From Sesamum alatum (taxonomy: Eukaryota; Streptophyta; Magnoliopsida; Lamiales; Pedaliaceae), in the NCBI GenBank assembly GCA_034509735.1, contig JACGWO010000011.1, positions 12,371,866-12,435,865 on the forward strand: a stretch of 64,000 nucleotides of DNA. The letters run 5' to 3'. Under the pieces are notes generated by a model, which was given only the letters and a program-made list of their open reading frames with translations, was not told the DNA's origin and did no database searches. Both the position numbers and the translations under genes were made by a program. The number at the start of each line of letters is the position of its first letter. Within the stretch, counting starts at the first letter, position 1. Below, one piece after another: positions 45,700 through 56,758 of the stretch.

Positions 45700-48600
45700 T
45701 TGCAACCCTCTGGAAGCATTACTGAGGATAGCACCAACCTGGCTGACTTCGAGGATTTCGCAGGTACAGTTTTTAACTTGGCACCTACTTGTGCTTTTAA
45801 CTCAAACTGCTGGATAATTGATAGTGGGGCTTCAACCCATATGTGTGTTGATCTTTCCCTTTTGGACGAACTTAAAGAAACTTGACAATCCTGCATATGT
45901 ACGTTTGCCTGATGGAACAAAAAGGGTAGTTGTGTAGGAAGGGGATATACACCTTGCACAAGACATTAAACTCATACAAGTTTTACATATTCCATCATTT
46001 AAGCATAATCTTTTATCTTTGAACAAGTTATGTGTTGACAATAATCTTAGTGTCAATTTTACAAGTGAACACTGTGTTTTGCAGGACCCTCAGACTATGG
46101 ATTGTAGCGGTAGGGCAACAGAAGGGAGGCTCTACTTACTGGACAAGACTTCCTTTATAAAGGGGTCACACAGACAGACCCATAAAGATAATTTTACTTG
46201 TATTCGTTCTAATGAGAATAATTTTGACACTTGGCACAAAAGACTGGAACATGTGCCCCATGATACTTTGAAACATTTATCCATTTTGAGAAATATAACT
46301 TGTGACTTGACTTTATGTGAGATATGCCCATTGGCCAAACAACACAAATTGTCATTCCCTTCAAGTACTCCTTATTCTAATTCTGCATTTGATTTGATTC
46401 ATGTTGACATATGGGGTCCTTATAGGAAACCTTCTTTATCTAATGCACATTATATTCTTACCATTGTGGATGATTACAATAGGTCTACTTGGGTTTATCT
46501 AATGCAACAAAAGTCACAAACACTACAGAAACTTAAGAGCTTTTTCAGTATGGTTAATACACAGTTTGGGACTAAAATTAAGCAAATTAGAACAGATAAT
46601 GGGACTGAATTTACTAGTCATGATTGTCAATCTTTCTTGCTTGATCAGGGTGTTTTACATTAGAAGACTTGTGTCTACTCCCCACAACAGAATGGTGTTG
46701 TGGAAAGAAAACATCAACATTTGCTACAAGTAACAAGGGCATTATTGTTTCAAGCTAGCCTGCCCAAGAGATTTTGGGGTGAGGCACTCCTAACAGCAAC
46801 TTACATAATAAACAGACTTCCCACTTCAGTTGTGCATTGGAAAGTACCTTATGAGGTTTTACATAAAGTAAGGGCTGCTTATGATCATTTTAAGACTTTT
46901 GGGTGCCTAGCTTTTGCTACTAATCTCTTGCCTGGAAAATGAAAGCTTGATGCGCGTGCCCTTAAATGTGTGTTCTTAGGCTATGCTCAGGGCCAGAAAG
47001 GGTATAGACTACTTGATTTAAACTCCAATTCTATGTTTGTCTCTAGAGATGTGACCTTTCATGAGGGGGTGTTTCCCTTTAAGGATCACAGGGCTGCAGT
47101 GCCTTGCTTGCCCCTGCCAGCCATTGATGCCACTGACTCGATTAGGCAGTCTCCAGCATTGGAAACCACACCTTTAGAAAGGGACTCCTCACTGCAGCTT
47201 AGGAGGTCAACTATAGAGACAAGAAAGCTAGCCTGGTTGCAGGATTTTACTTGTTCTTTTTCTCAGAATAATATTGTGATAAGTGATGTTTCCTTCTCAA
47301 GTGAATATGGTTGCTTTGTAGATTCTCTATCTTCTTTGCAGGACCGAAGGAGCTATACGAAGGCAGTTAAAAAGAAAGAATGGAGGGATGCCATGCGTGC
47401 AAAGATAAAGGCACTTGAGGACAATGGAACATAGGAGTTGACTGCTATACCTGCAAACAAGAAGGCAATTGGCTGTTGTTGGGTCTATAAGGTGAGGTTA
47501 CATGCAGATGGTTCAATGGAGAGGTGCAAGGCCAGGCTTGTAGCAAAAGGCTACAGCCAAGTTGAAGGAGAGGACTACACAGACTACTTTGCCCCAGTAG
47601 CTAAGGCAGTCATAGTAAGGGTCTTGTTAGTTATGGTGGCCTTGAATGGTTGGCGTTTGCACCAAGTGGATGTGAATAATGTGTTCCTGCATTGAACCTT
47701 GAAGAGGACATCTTCATAAAGTGCCAGAGGGTCATACAGTGCCCTCAGGCAAGTTTGTAAGTTGAAAAAAATCTTTATATGGCCTAAAGCAAGCTTCTAG
47801 GCAGTGGAATCAAGTGTTTACAGACAGACTTGCAGTTTTTGGGTTCATCCACTCTAAGCATGATCACTACTTGTTTGTCAAGGGGAGAGGTTTGGATTTA
47901 ATTGCTTTGATAGTTTATGTTGATGATAAACTAATCGCGGCAGCCACGAAAGTGCAGATCAGGGAAGTTAAGTCATTTTCACATGAGGCCTTCACTATTA
48001 AAGATTTCGGGCCTGCTAAGTTCTTCCTGGGCATAGAACTGGCCAAGTCTTCTGCAGGTTTAGTGGCAACCTATAGAAAGTATATTCTGGACATAGTTAA
48101 AGATGCTGGCCTTGGAGAGTGCAAGGCAGTGGGAACCCCTCTTCCAACAGGGATCAAGTTCTCTGTAGAGTCTGAAGGCCCCTTAACAGATGCATCAAAG
48201 TATATAGAGACTCGTTGGAAGATTACTTTATTTGTGCTTCACAAGGCCAGGTGTCCCATAAGCCACACAACAACTGAGTCAATACTTGCAGAATCCTTGC
48301 AAGCAATACTGGGACGCAACCATTCATCTAGTAAAATACTTAAAGGGATGTCCAGATACAGGTTTGTTCTTCCCATTTGATAATGATTTGCAGCTGACTG
48401 CTTTTTCTCATGCAGATTGAGCTGCATGTGTGGATACAAGGAGGTCTTTAACTGGCTTCTGCATCTTCTTGGGATGTTCTCTCATCTCCTGGAAGACAAA
48501 GAAAAAGCCACAGTTTCCAAGTCCACAACAGAAGCATAATATAAGAGCATGACTTCCACCGTTTGTGAGCTAACATGGATCACATATATTCTGCAGGATC

Positions 48601-48890
48601 TTGGAGTTAGGATCAGGCGTCCAATATCAATCTTTTGTGATAACAAGGCGGCACTCCATATTACCGCCAATCCAGTGTTTCATGAGAGAACAACACATCT
48701 GGAGATAGATTGTCACATAGTCAGGGATAAATACAAAGATGGTTTCATTGCCCCCATGCACATTGCTTCTAATCTACAAGTAGTTAACATCCTTACGAAA
48801 CCCTTAACAGGCTCCACCTTCAAGAACATATTCTCCAAGCTGAACTTGGTTTCCTTGGCCCCAAGTTCAGCTTGTGGGGGGCCTGATAAA
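45700..48890 (+). pseudogene. Copia pol remnant (protease, integrase, RT, RNase H)
   Basis: Protease: NCWIIDSGASTHMC near 45,810, with the catalytic D-S-G. Integrase: FDTWHKRLEHVPHDTL, the C..C pair in LCEICPLAKQ, DLIHVDIWGPY, IRTDNGTEF and SPQQNGVVERKHQ (the D, D and E catalytic set). [49 protein letters not shown], then YVDDKLIAA with the catalytic YVDD. RNase [37 protein letters not shown] and VNILTKPLTG. Stops or frame changes lie near 45,885, 46,661, 46,940, 47,434, 47,693 and 48,418. The order protease, integrase, RT, RNase H defines Ty1/copia. Confidence 0.9.
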
Positions 48891-49197
48891 ACCCAGCACT
48901 AAAACTCGTGTTTCTTGTAGTTACACTTTTGTATTGTAGCACTTTTCCTTGTAACGTTTTTAAGTTTTATTTAATTCAGTTAGGGATTAACTGAGTTAGT
49001 TAATTTGTTAGTGTAGTTAATGGCAATTTATTAGTTAGCTAACTGGGTCTATAAATAGGGATTCTCTTGTACTGTTCATTCATCAGTTTTCCTTTTCATT
49101 CGTGTAATTTCAAGATTCAATAGTAGAGCAATCTCAATTAGTTCTCAATGGGGTTTTCTTCCACAGCCTGCGTGTGTAGTTTTTCATTTTCTCAGCA
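48884..49197 (+). repeat. Copia 3' LTR
   Basis: 314 bp, highly similar to the 5' LTR; it has a small extra segment (gtattgtagc against gtatagc). Confidence 0.93.
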
Positions 49198-49328
49198 CTT
49201 AACATATCATAAATGAGGATCAAAGATGCTTGATCGAGTCCAACCACATAGCTGGAAGTACTAGTTTTCTTGAGTTTGAAGAGTTACGTAATGATTTTAT
49301 ATAACTCTCCACATTTATTCTTTTTGTT

Positions 49329-50185
49329 TGATGATCAAGTTTGATACAATTTACCCCTTGTAAAATAGATAAAGGGCAAAAAATCCTCCTAAAAAAAAAA
49401 TCAATACAATCACTTGAACTTTTAAAAAAGTTGTATTTTTTCCCTCTACATGCTTCACTAGTGTATAATGCGACTTGGATTGTGCTTTTTTATACAGAAA
49501 AAATATGTATGCCCTTTGTTATAGGCAGATGGATCTTAATTGATGGAAATCAACGGTTTATATATTCCTTGTTAAAATCTATGATTAAAATTTTGTATGA
49601 TCAAAATCTAGAATCATTATTTACTGCTATAAATCAATGGTGAATATCCTATTTAATTTAAATCCTCCCCCGTCACCGTCTTTGTCCCCCTCCTCGCCTC
49701 CCCCATCCAGGTTCCCCTTCGCTGGCCCCCTCCCCCGTCGCTACTCCCCTTCCCTCGACCGCTTTCCTCCCGATACCCCACTTCCGCCAACCCTCAACCT
49801 AATAGTTAGCCATTAATAAAATTATTTTATAACTTATAACTTATAATAATAAAAGATAGTGTATTGTTGTGGTTTATATATACTTTATATTTTTATTTAT
49901 GAATAATAATAAAAATAAACCTAGATTGTAGCATCAAAAGAGGAAGATCTAGACCGTTAATTTTAGAATAAAAATGCAAAATTAAATTTTCAAAAATATA
50001 AAATTAAGGGTATTTTAGATACTTCGTATTAAAACTCTTGATTAATTCATCCAAGAAGACTGTGAGCATCCTTTTTTAAAAGTTCAAGGGGTTACATTCA
50101 TCTATTTTTTTTTTATTCAATGGATTTTTTTGTCTTTGATTTATTTTACAGGGGTAAATTGTATTTAACCCTCTAATGGTATACA
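49329..50185. mobile_element. Foldback element with C-rich core
   Basis: The left arm from GATACAATTTACCCC is complementary to the right arm ending ggggtaaattgtattt, with pairing of about 110 bp including cacttgaacttttaaaaaag against cttttttaaaagttcaag. The centre holds a C-rich, GC-rich patch at 49,664-49,800 (cccccatccaggttcccc). No clear target duplication and no ORF of note. Confidence 0.6.
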
Positions 50186-50399
50186 TTTCACTCCCTATAT
50201 GAAAACTGGGATCCAAAGATGAGAACTGCATTTTTCCATCGTCTATCGATATTATATATAAAAGTTTGAATAATTTGGAATGCTTTATATTTCTTAACTT
50301 TCTTATAATTGTTATAAAATGATCCAAAAGAAATAGTAAATATAGAATATCATAAATTGTCATTGTATTTTTCGTATATTCAATAACACTGTATGTCTA

Positions 50400-50545
50400 C
50401 TGTTTATACTAATCTACTGCCTAGGGAGGTAAATTGCTTCATTTTGGAAAACACGGGGGGGTAAATTGCCAATTTTCTTTTTATAGGGGGGTAATTTGCT
50501 CATTTGCAATATCACAAGGGGGTAAATTGCATTAAAACCCTTAAT
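50400..50545. repeat. Orphan MULE inverted-repeat fragment
   Basis: Three spaced copies of ggggggtaaattgc(c/a) with variants in 130 bp resemble one arm of a MULE-type terminal repeat (compare 60,186 and 49,329). The opposite arm is not found. Confidence 0.45.
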
Positions 50546-50981
50546 CAATTAGGAAAAATTTTATTTTTCGTCCTGTAAGTATAGGGGTGTTGCACTTTTC
50601 GTCCTTTAACTTTTGAAAAAACACATTTAGTCCTGTAATTTTAATTAATTTAACACATTTAGTCTTGTAAGTAACGACAAAATAAATTTAGTCATGTATC
50701 TATTTAACTAAAACACATTTAGTCCTGTATGTTTTATGAATGTGACACATTTAGTCCTATTTTTGTCGGAGAAAAAAGACGGTAGCCGGGAAAAAACGCG
50801 TGATTATCACTCGCTGGAGCTGCAAGTGGTGTTGAAAAATAGAATAAATACACACACACTTTCGGACAAAATCCCCCAAATCCTCAAAAACAGATTCCAG
50901 CTTCCAGCTTCCTCATCCACTTTGAGCCCTAATTTTCCACCCAAATCCACCAATTTTCGCCCCTTCATGAATTGAGAGAAA

Positions 50982-51469
50982 ATGTCCGAGAATTCTTCAA
51001 ATGCTCTCTGCAATTGCAACTGCGACAAACCTGCTTGGTTGAGGACATCTTGGACAAATGATAATCCAGGAAGGAGGTTTTACTCATGTGAAAATTACGG
51101 GGTTAGCCGATGGTTTTTGGTTTTATAATTTATGTTGATGTTGTATGATATGTTTGCGTTTAATTTTTGCTCTAATTTTTCATGTAGAGAAACAATAGAG
51201 GATGTGGCTTCTTCTCATGGAAAGATCCCCCGATGTGTGCCAGGTCGAAGGCCATAATTCCTGGATTTTTGCGAAAGAGCAATTTGAAAGACGTTGAAAT
51301 TGTTGAATTGAAAAGGTTGACGTATGATTTAGAAGCTGAAATTGTTCAATTAGAAGCCAAAAATAGAGCTAGAGATAGTGTTATATATCAGTTGGAGAGA
51401 AAGATCAACGTACTTTGGTGGTTGGTAATAGTTTCTTGGTTGGTTTTGACATGGATTTTAGTAGGATGA
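50982..51469 (+). CDS. zf-GRF zinc finger protein with C-terminal membrane segment
   Basis: Exons 50982-51101 and 51188-51469 give 133 residues. Residues about 10-60 match the GRF zinc finger (PF06839): LCNCNCDKPAWLRTSWTN, NPGRRFYSCENYG, then across the splice RNNRGCGFFSWKDPPMC. The Cys pattern CxC...C...C and the GRRF box are complete. GRF fingers are thought to bind single-stranded nucleic acid. A helix follows (VELKRLTYDLEAEIVQLEAK, coiled coil), and the end VLWWLVIVSWLVLTWILVG is a likely transmembrane anchor. The ATG is the first in frame; the donor GT is at 51102 and the acceptor TAG ends at 51187, phase 0. No stop or frameshift. Small plant proteins of this layout are common, often in many copies. 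Here the gene lies wholly inside MULE ends, so it may be element-borne instead of a host gene. Confidence 0.82.
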
Positions 51470-51835
51470 AGGCATTTCTTCTTTGAGTTTAACTCTCGTT
51501 TTTGTTTGGAATCAAAGAGGTTGCATTGGCTTTTTTATTTTTTGAGAATTGTTAGCATATTGCAACCTATGTATATAAGTACGTACATTGTAATGTAACA
51601 ACATTTTTGCGGTTAAACTTGAGAATTGCATATATAACTGAACTTGTGTCAATGAAGATTTACATCAAAGTGTTCTGCACTATCGACAAAAACATGATCA
51701 ACATTTTGTATGTTGTTTTCACAAATCCTTAAAACAAAAAACAGACAACATGTTGATCAACCCAAAATGGCCCGAAAAGTGACACATTACCATTTACAAC
51801 CTTTTAAACAAAAAGTGACAAAATGATTTCAACGT

Positions 51836-52054
51836 TTATCCAATGAAGACTCCTTTTTTGCTTTTTCCCTTTTTCTTTTGCAACACTCCCGGAAGGTTTG
51901 ATAGAGTAACATATTGTTTTCCTCCTTTGCTGAGCAATTTGGGTCCAATAGTTGTGCCGGATTCCTGACTTAGAGGTTGTTTCCCTTTTGGTTTTGAGCC
52001 AGGTGGTGCCCTCAATCCTAAAGGTCTTGGTAGTGGTGGTTTGGGTGCAACTGT
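51836..52054 (-). CDS. Unknown minus-strand terminal exon (72 codons)
   Basis: An open frame follows a good acceptor on the minus strand (ttttcttgttgtacag) and stops at TAA. It begins TVAPKPPLPRPLGLRAPPGS, is Pro-rich, and becomes Lys-rich (QKKKGKSKKG) before the end. It converges on the zf-GRF gene with about 370 bp between the stops. I do not recognise the family. It could be the last exon of a former MULE gene or a second captured piece; the upstream exons are not found. Confidence 0.4.
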   Translation of the reverse strand, partial: TVAPKPPLPRPLGLRAPPGSKPKGKQPLSQESGTTIGPKLLSKGGKQYVTLSNLPGVLQKKKGKSKKGVFIG

Positions 52055-52503
52055 CTGTACAACAAGAAAACTTCAAGTTCAGGCTCATTTTGAGGCTTGC
52101 AAATTCTACCAATATTACAAAACAAGTAAGTTTATCTTCCCAGTCATTTGGTTTGCAACTTCAGTTTGTGTTGAAACTTCATATTTGTTTGAGGATTTTT
52201 GGTTAAAGTGTTCTGTAACTTGTTTTTGTGTAACGCGTGAACACACGCGTTATAACTCCGGCTTCTCATTTCACTCGCCGATCAAATAGGACTAAATGTG
52301 TCACATTCATAAAACATTCAGGACTAAATGTGTTTTAGTTAAATAGATACAGGACTAAATTTGTTTTTTCGTTACTTACAGGACTAAATGTGTTAAATTA
52401 ACTAAAATTACAGGACTAAATGTATTCTTTCAAAAGTTAAAGGACGAAAAGTGCAACACCCCTATACTTACAAGATGAAAAATGAAATTTTGCCAATTAA
52501 TTA

Positions 52504-53137
52504 TATACAACGTGGAATGTGGTAGAATTCCAACGAAATTCAAATGAATTAATATAGATATATATCTTTATTATATTATATTATAGGCTTACATTTATTA
52601 TTATATACTATCTCTTTTATTCTATTTCATGTTTAATTAATTTTTAATTGGTAATTGTTCTAAAATTATGAGTAACTTCTAATTTTTTAAGTTTCTTAAC
52701 TTTTGTTTAATGACTAGACTATTCCTATTAAAAATATGATAATGTATAATTTGATATAGCAATAAGGGATATTATGGATGCCTCGTAAGAGTATAAGAAT
52801 ATTAATTGGACTCTTGAATATTTAATACATTGAAGTATTGAACTATTGAATTCTGTACATATTTTTTCAATAATCAGTAATTTAATTTTTATATCATTAA
52901 ACACTTAATTGGACTCTAAATTAAATAAAATTAGTCAAATATTGTAGTTCTTATTCCACTTTAATTCACAAATGATTATTGATGCTTACTACAATTATTT
53001 TTTCAAAACCCATGACCAACTTCGGCTCAAATACAAGATAATGAGTCAGGCTCCCATCCGCTCAGCCTAGCAGACACAAACATTGCTGGCCCAAGCACAC
53101 TTGAGCAAGGGTATTAGGCCAATCAACCAGTTATGTT
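52504..53137. other. AT-rich intergenic, nothing recognised
   Basis: No ORF or repeat end seen before the gypsy LTR. Confidence 0.4.
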
Positions 53138-53912
53138 TGATAAGGATAGGACGTGAGACCCATTGGATATCGTGATTCAAGAACCAAACGTATAAAATAG
53201 GCAACGGAAATCCTAGATCGATGATCTAGTTTGATCGTACCTGGAGCTTGAAAGAACCTTGACCCGTTGGTTATATGGGTTTCCCCAAGAACCTTGGTAT
53301 GGTGAACGCCACAAGATATTGCTCAAGTAACTTGATAAGTTTTAAACAATTGAAATTGTACAAAGAAAATTCAACCTCACAAGAAGAAAGTTTATATTAA
53401 TTCCAAGTCTGATTTTTACAATGATAACCATGGCCTTTTATAGGCTTCAAATGAATGCTCAAGGGTCTCAAAAGTTAATTCTACCATTGGAACTCTATGA
53501 GCATTAAAATGACACTTATTGACCACATTAACATAACTTAGGAAAATTAGAATGACCTTTAGACTACTATGGTGACTCTTTGACTACCAATGCTGAAAAT
53601 ACATCATTTTTGACAAATATAATGGACTCTCCTTTTGGGCTTGGTGAGTTGGATGAAATTATGGCCCCATTTCATTCAAATGAAGTCTTCAAACCTTGAG
53701 CCCAACTATTTAGATGCATTCTAGCCCACTCTACTTTAAGAATATTCATCATTGGACCTCCAATTGATCTATCATGCATTGGCTCGTTGATTTCATCAAT
53801 AAGAATCATCAAAGCTTTGTTCATTTTCTTAGCTCTTGCCCTCGTAATCGGACCCCTATTAATTTTCAAAGAATCTTCCTTGCTTTGAGTTCTAAGCTTC
53901 GGATGGTCCCCA
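53138..53912 (-). repeat. Gypsy 3' LTR overlapping the pol C-terminus
   Basis: On the minus strand it runs from TGGGGACCATCC to CCTTATCA. It includes the last about 80 codons of the polyprotein (stop at 53,672-53,674). The same coding piece exists in the 5' LTR at 59,400-59,600. Confidence 0.8.
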
Positions 53913-56600
53913 TTATTCCCTTCTTCTTCAGAAGAATTCGACCTCGAATTTGATTCTGCATCAAAAGGAGAAAGATCAGTCACATTAAAAGAAGCACTTA
54001 CATTGTACTCACCGGGTAGGTCTAGTTTGTAGGCATTATCGTTGATCCATGCAATCACTTGAAATGGACTGTCCCCCCTCGCTTGCAATTTTGACTTGCG
54101 CTTTGCGGGAAATCTCTCTTTTCTCAAGTACAACCAAACCCAATCACCAGGCTAAAAATGACTTGCTTGCGCCCTTTGTTGGCTTGTTTTGCATAAAGTT
54201 CAGTTTGCTTCTCAATATTGAGCTCTACCTTTTCATGCAACCTCCTTATCAATTCTACCTTAGCTTTTCCATCAAGATTCGCTCATCAATAGGGTTAGGC
54301 ACAAGATCAAGTGGATTCAATGGATTGAAGCCATAAAAAATTTCAAAAGGAGTAAATTTAGTAGCAGAATGAACACTCCTGTTATATGCAAATTCAGCAA
54401 ATGGCAAACAATCTTCCCAATTCTTTAAGTTCTTTTGAATCAAAACTCTAAGGAATTGAGATAAGGTCCTATTCACTACTTCAGTTTGTCCATCAGTTTG
54501 TGGATGACAAATAGTGAAAAATAGAAGTTTAGTCCTCAATTTACTCCACAACACACCAAAAATGACTCAAAAAATTTGCATCTCTATCACTCACAATTGT
54601 TCTTGGAACTCCATGCAATCTCACAATTTCTCGAAAGAACAAATCAGCAATATGAGTACCATCATCACTTTTATGACATGGAACGAAATGAGCCATTATA
54701 GAAAATCTATCAACAACCACAAACACACAATCTCTTTCTTTTTTCGTCCTAGGTAAACTCAAAACAAAATCCATAGAGATGTCCACCCACGGTTCACCAG
54801 GAATGGACAAGGGTTGATACAATCCATGAGGCTTTGATTTTGATTAACACATTTACAAGTTATGCACCTTTCACAAATTCTCTCAACATCAACGCGCATA
54901 CCGGGCCAAAAGAAATGTTCACGTAATACTTCCATGGTTTTATGTACACCAAAGTGTCCCATTAAACCTCCCCTGTGTGCCTCTCTAACAAGTAACTCCC
55001 GAATAGAACATTTGGGGATGCAAAGTTTATTTTCACGAAACAAGTACCCCTCATATTTATAGAACTTTTCAAATGCAGCAGGTTCACAAGCTAAATAAAT
55101 AGACCCAAAATCAGAATCATTGGCATACATCTCCTTTATTGACTCAAAACCAAGAAGTTTAGAGCTCAAAGTAGTGATTAAAGCATACCTCCGGGATAAT
55201 GCATCAGTTACAATATTTTTCTTTCCTTTCTTGTATTTGATCACATAAAGAAATGATTCGATGAACTCCACCCATTTCATATGCCTCTTGCTCAACTTAC
55301 CTTGGCCTTTGAGATACTTAAGAGACTCGTGATCCGTATGAATCACAAACTCCTTTGGCCACAAGTAGTGCTGCCATGTTTCTAATGCTCTCACCAAAGC
55401 ATAAAGCTCCTTATCGTATGTCGGATAGTTCAGCTGAGCTCCCTTCAACTTCTCGTTGAAGTATGCAATTGGTCGTCCCTCCTGCATCAAAACAGCTCCT
55501 ACCTCGACTCCAGATGCATCACATTCAAGTTCAAATGATTTATCAAAGTTAGGCAATGCAAGAATAGGCGCAGTAGTTAATTTTCGTTTAGGAAATCAAA
55601 AGCTTGTTGTTGTTTTTCTCCCCAATGAAAACCAACTTCTTTCTTAATGATTTCATTTAATGGAGCAGCAATGGTACTAAAATCCTTTACGAACTGCCTA
55701 TAGAAGCTTGCAAGACCATGAAAACTTCTTACCTCAACAATGTTCTTAGGAGTTGGCCAATCTAAAATAGCCTTGATTTTATCCTTGTCCATTTCAATTC
55801 CATTAGCACATACCACAAATCGAAGAAAAACAACTTCATTCATGCAAAACGAACACTTCTTAAGATTAGCATACAATGATTCTCCTCTTAAAGTGTCAAG
55901 CATAGTTCGCACATGATCAAGATGTTCTTCTATGTTTTTGCTATATATAAGGATGTCATCAAAATAAACTACCACAAACTTCCCAATAAAGTCACGCAAA
56001 ACATGGTTCATTAATCTTATGAAAGTGTTGGTGCATTAGTTAACCCAAAAGGCATGACTAACCACTCATATAAACCAATTTTTTTTTTTTAAAAACAGTT
56101 TTCCATTCATCCCCTTCTCTAATCCGGATTTGATGATATCCACTCTTCAAATCAATCTTTTTTAAGATTATAGCACCATACAATTCATCAAGTATATCAT
56201 CTAACCTAGGAATAGGATAGTGATACTTTACCGTGATTTTATTGATGGCTCGACAATCTGTACACATTCTCCATGATTCATCTTTCTTTGGTACTACGAT
56301 CACTGGTACGGCACATGGACTCATGCTTTCTCGAATCTTCCCTTTTGTTAACAATTCCTCCACTTGCCGTTGTATTTCCTTTGTGTCCTCGGGATTCACC
56401 CTATAAGCTGGTCGGTTTGGTAGTACGGCCCCTACAATGAAGTCCATTTGATGCTCAATTCCCCTTATTGGTGGCAATCCACTTGGCTCTTCTTCCGGGA
56501 AGACGTCATCATATTCCTTCAAAAGAGACACAAAAGCACTAGGCAAAGATGGGGTTAGTTCGTTAGTGTTCAATGCCTCCTTAAACACCATCACTAACAC
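53672..56600 (-). pseudogene. Gypsy pol remnant (RT, RNase H, integrase)
   Basis: RT: RPAYRVNPEDTKEIQRQVEE, WRMCTDCRAINKITVKYHYP, DLKSGYHQIRI, then VVVYFDDILIYSKN with the catalytic FDD. RNase [31 protein letters not shown]. Integrase: an H-H-C-C finger region near [46 protein letters not shown] (D, D, E), and the GPY-like end RGDSPFQVIAWINDNAYKLD. After it the frame continues through NVTDLSPFD to GPITRARAKKMNKALM and stops in the LTR. Breaks occur near 56,058, 55,577, 54,759 and 54,541. A chromodomain is not seen. The basic TRARAKK tail resembles the region that carries the CR motif in CRM-type elements; this affiliation is tentative. Confidence 0.88.
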
Positions 56601-56758
56601 ACACTCTTTTTTTTAAGTAATTCTCTTTTCATCTCACTTGTGTTTGCATAGAAAGTCGACTTATTTTTACCCTCACATTCATCTATTTTCTTTTCCTTCT
56701 CAATCTCACTAAATTCTTCTTTATTTTTCTCTCCACTTTTTTTTTTCTTTAAGATTTT

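Larger units (their letters stand above)
44126..49197 (+). mobile_element. Nearly complete Ty1/copia retrotransposon
   Basis: LTRs of 313 and 314 bp at 44126-44438 and 48884-49197 start TGA(C/T)AAAACCCAGCAC and end TTCTCAGCA. They differ by roughly a dozen substitutions and a few small indels. The flanking 5-mers are gttaa (44121-44125) and cttaa (49198-49202). A primer binding site, gag, protease, integrase, RT and RNase H follow in copia order, and a purine tract (gtggggggcc) precedes the 3' LTR. Several stops and frameshifts interrupt the polyprotein. Confidence 0.93.
50552..52494. mobile_element. Mutator-like element carrying a zf-GRF gene
   Basis: Ends GGAAAAATTTTATTTTTCGTCC and the inverse GGCAAAATTTCATTTTTCATC are flanked by aatcaatta (50543-50551) and aattaatta (52495-52503), eight of nine bases alike. 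The inverted repeats are about 220 bp and consist of repeated cacatttagtcctgta units. Between them lie a spliced zf-GRF gene on the plus strand and a converging minus-strand exon. No complete MULE transposase is recognised. Confidence 0.85.
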
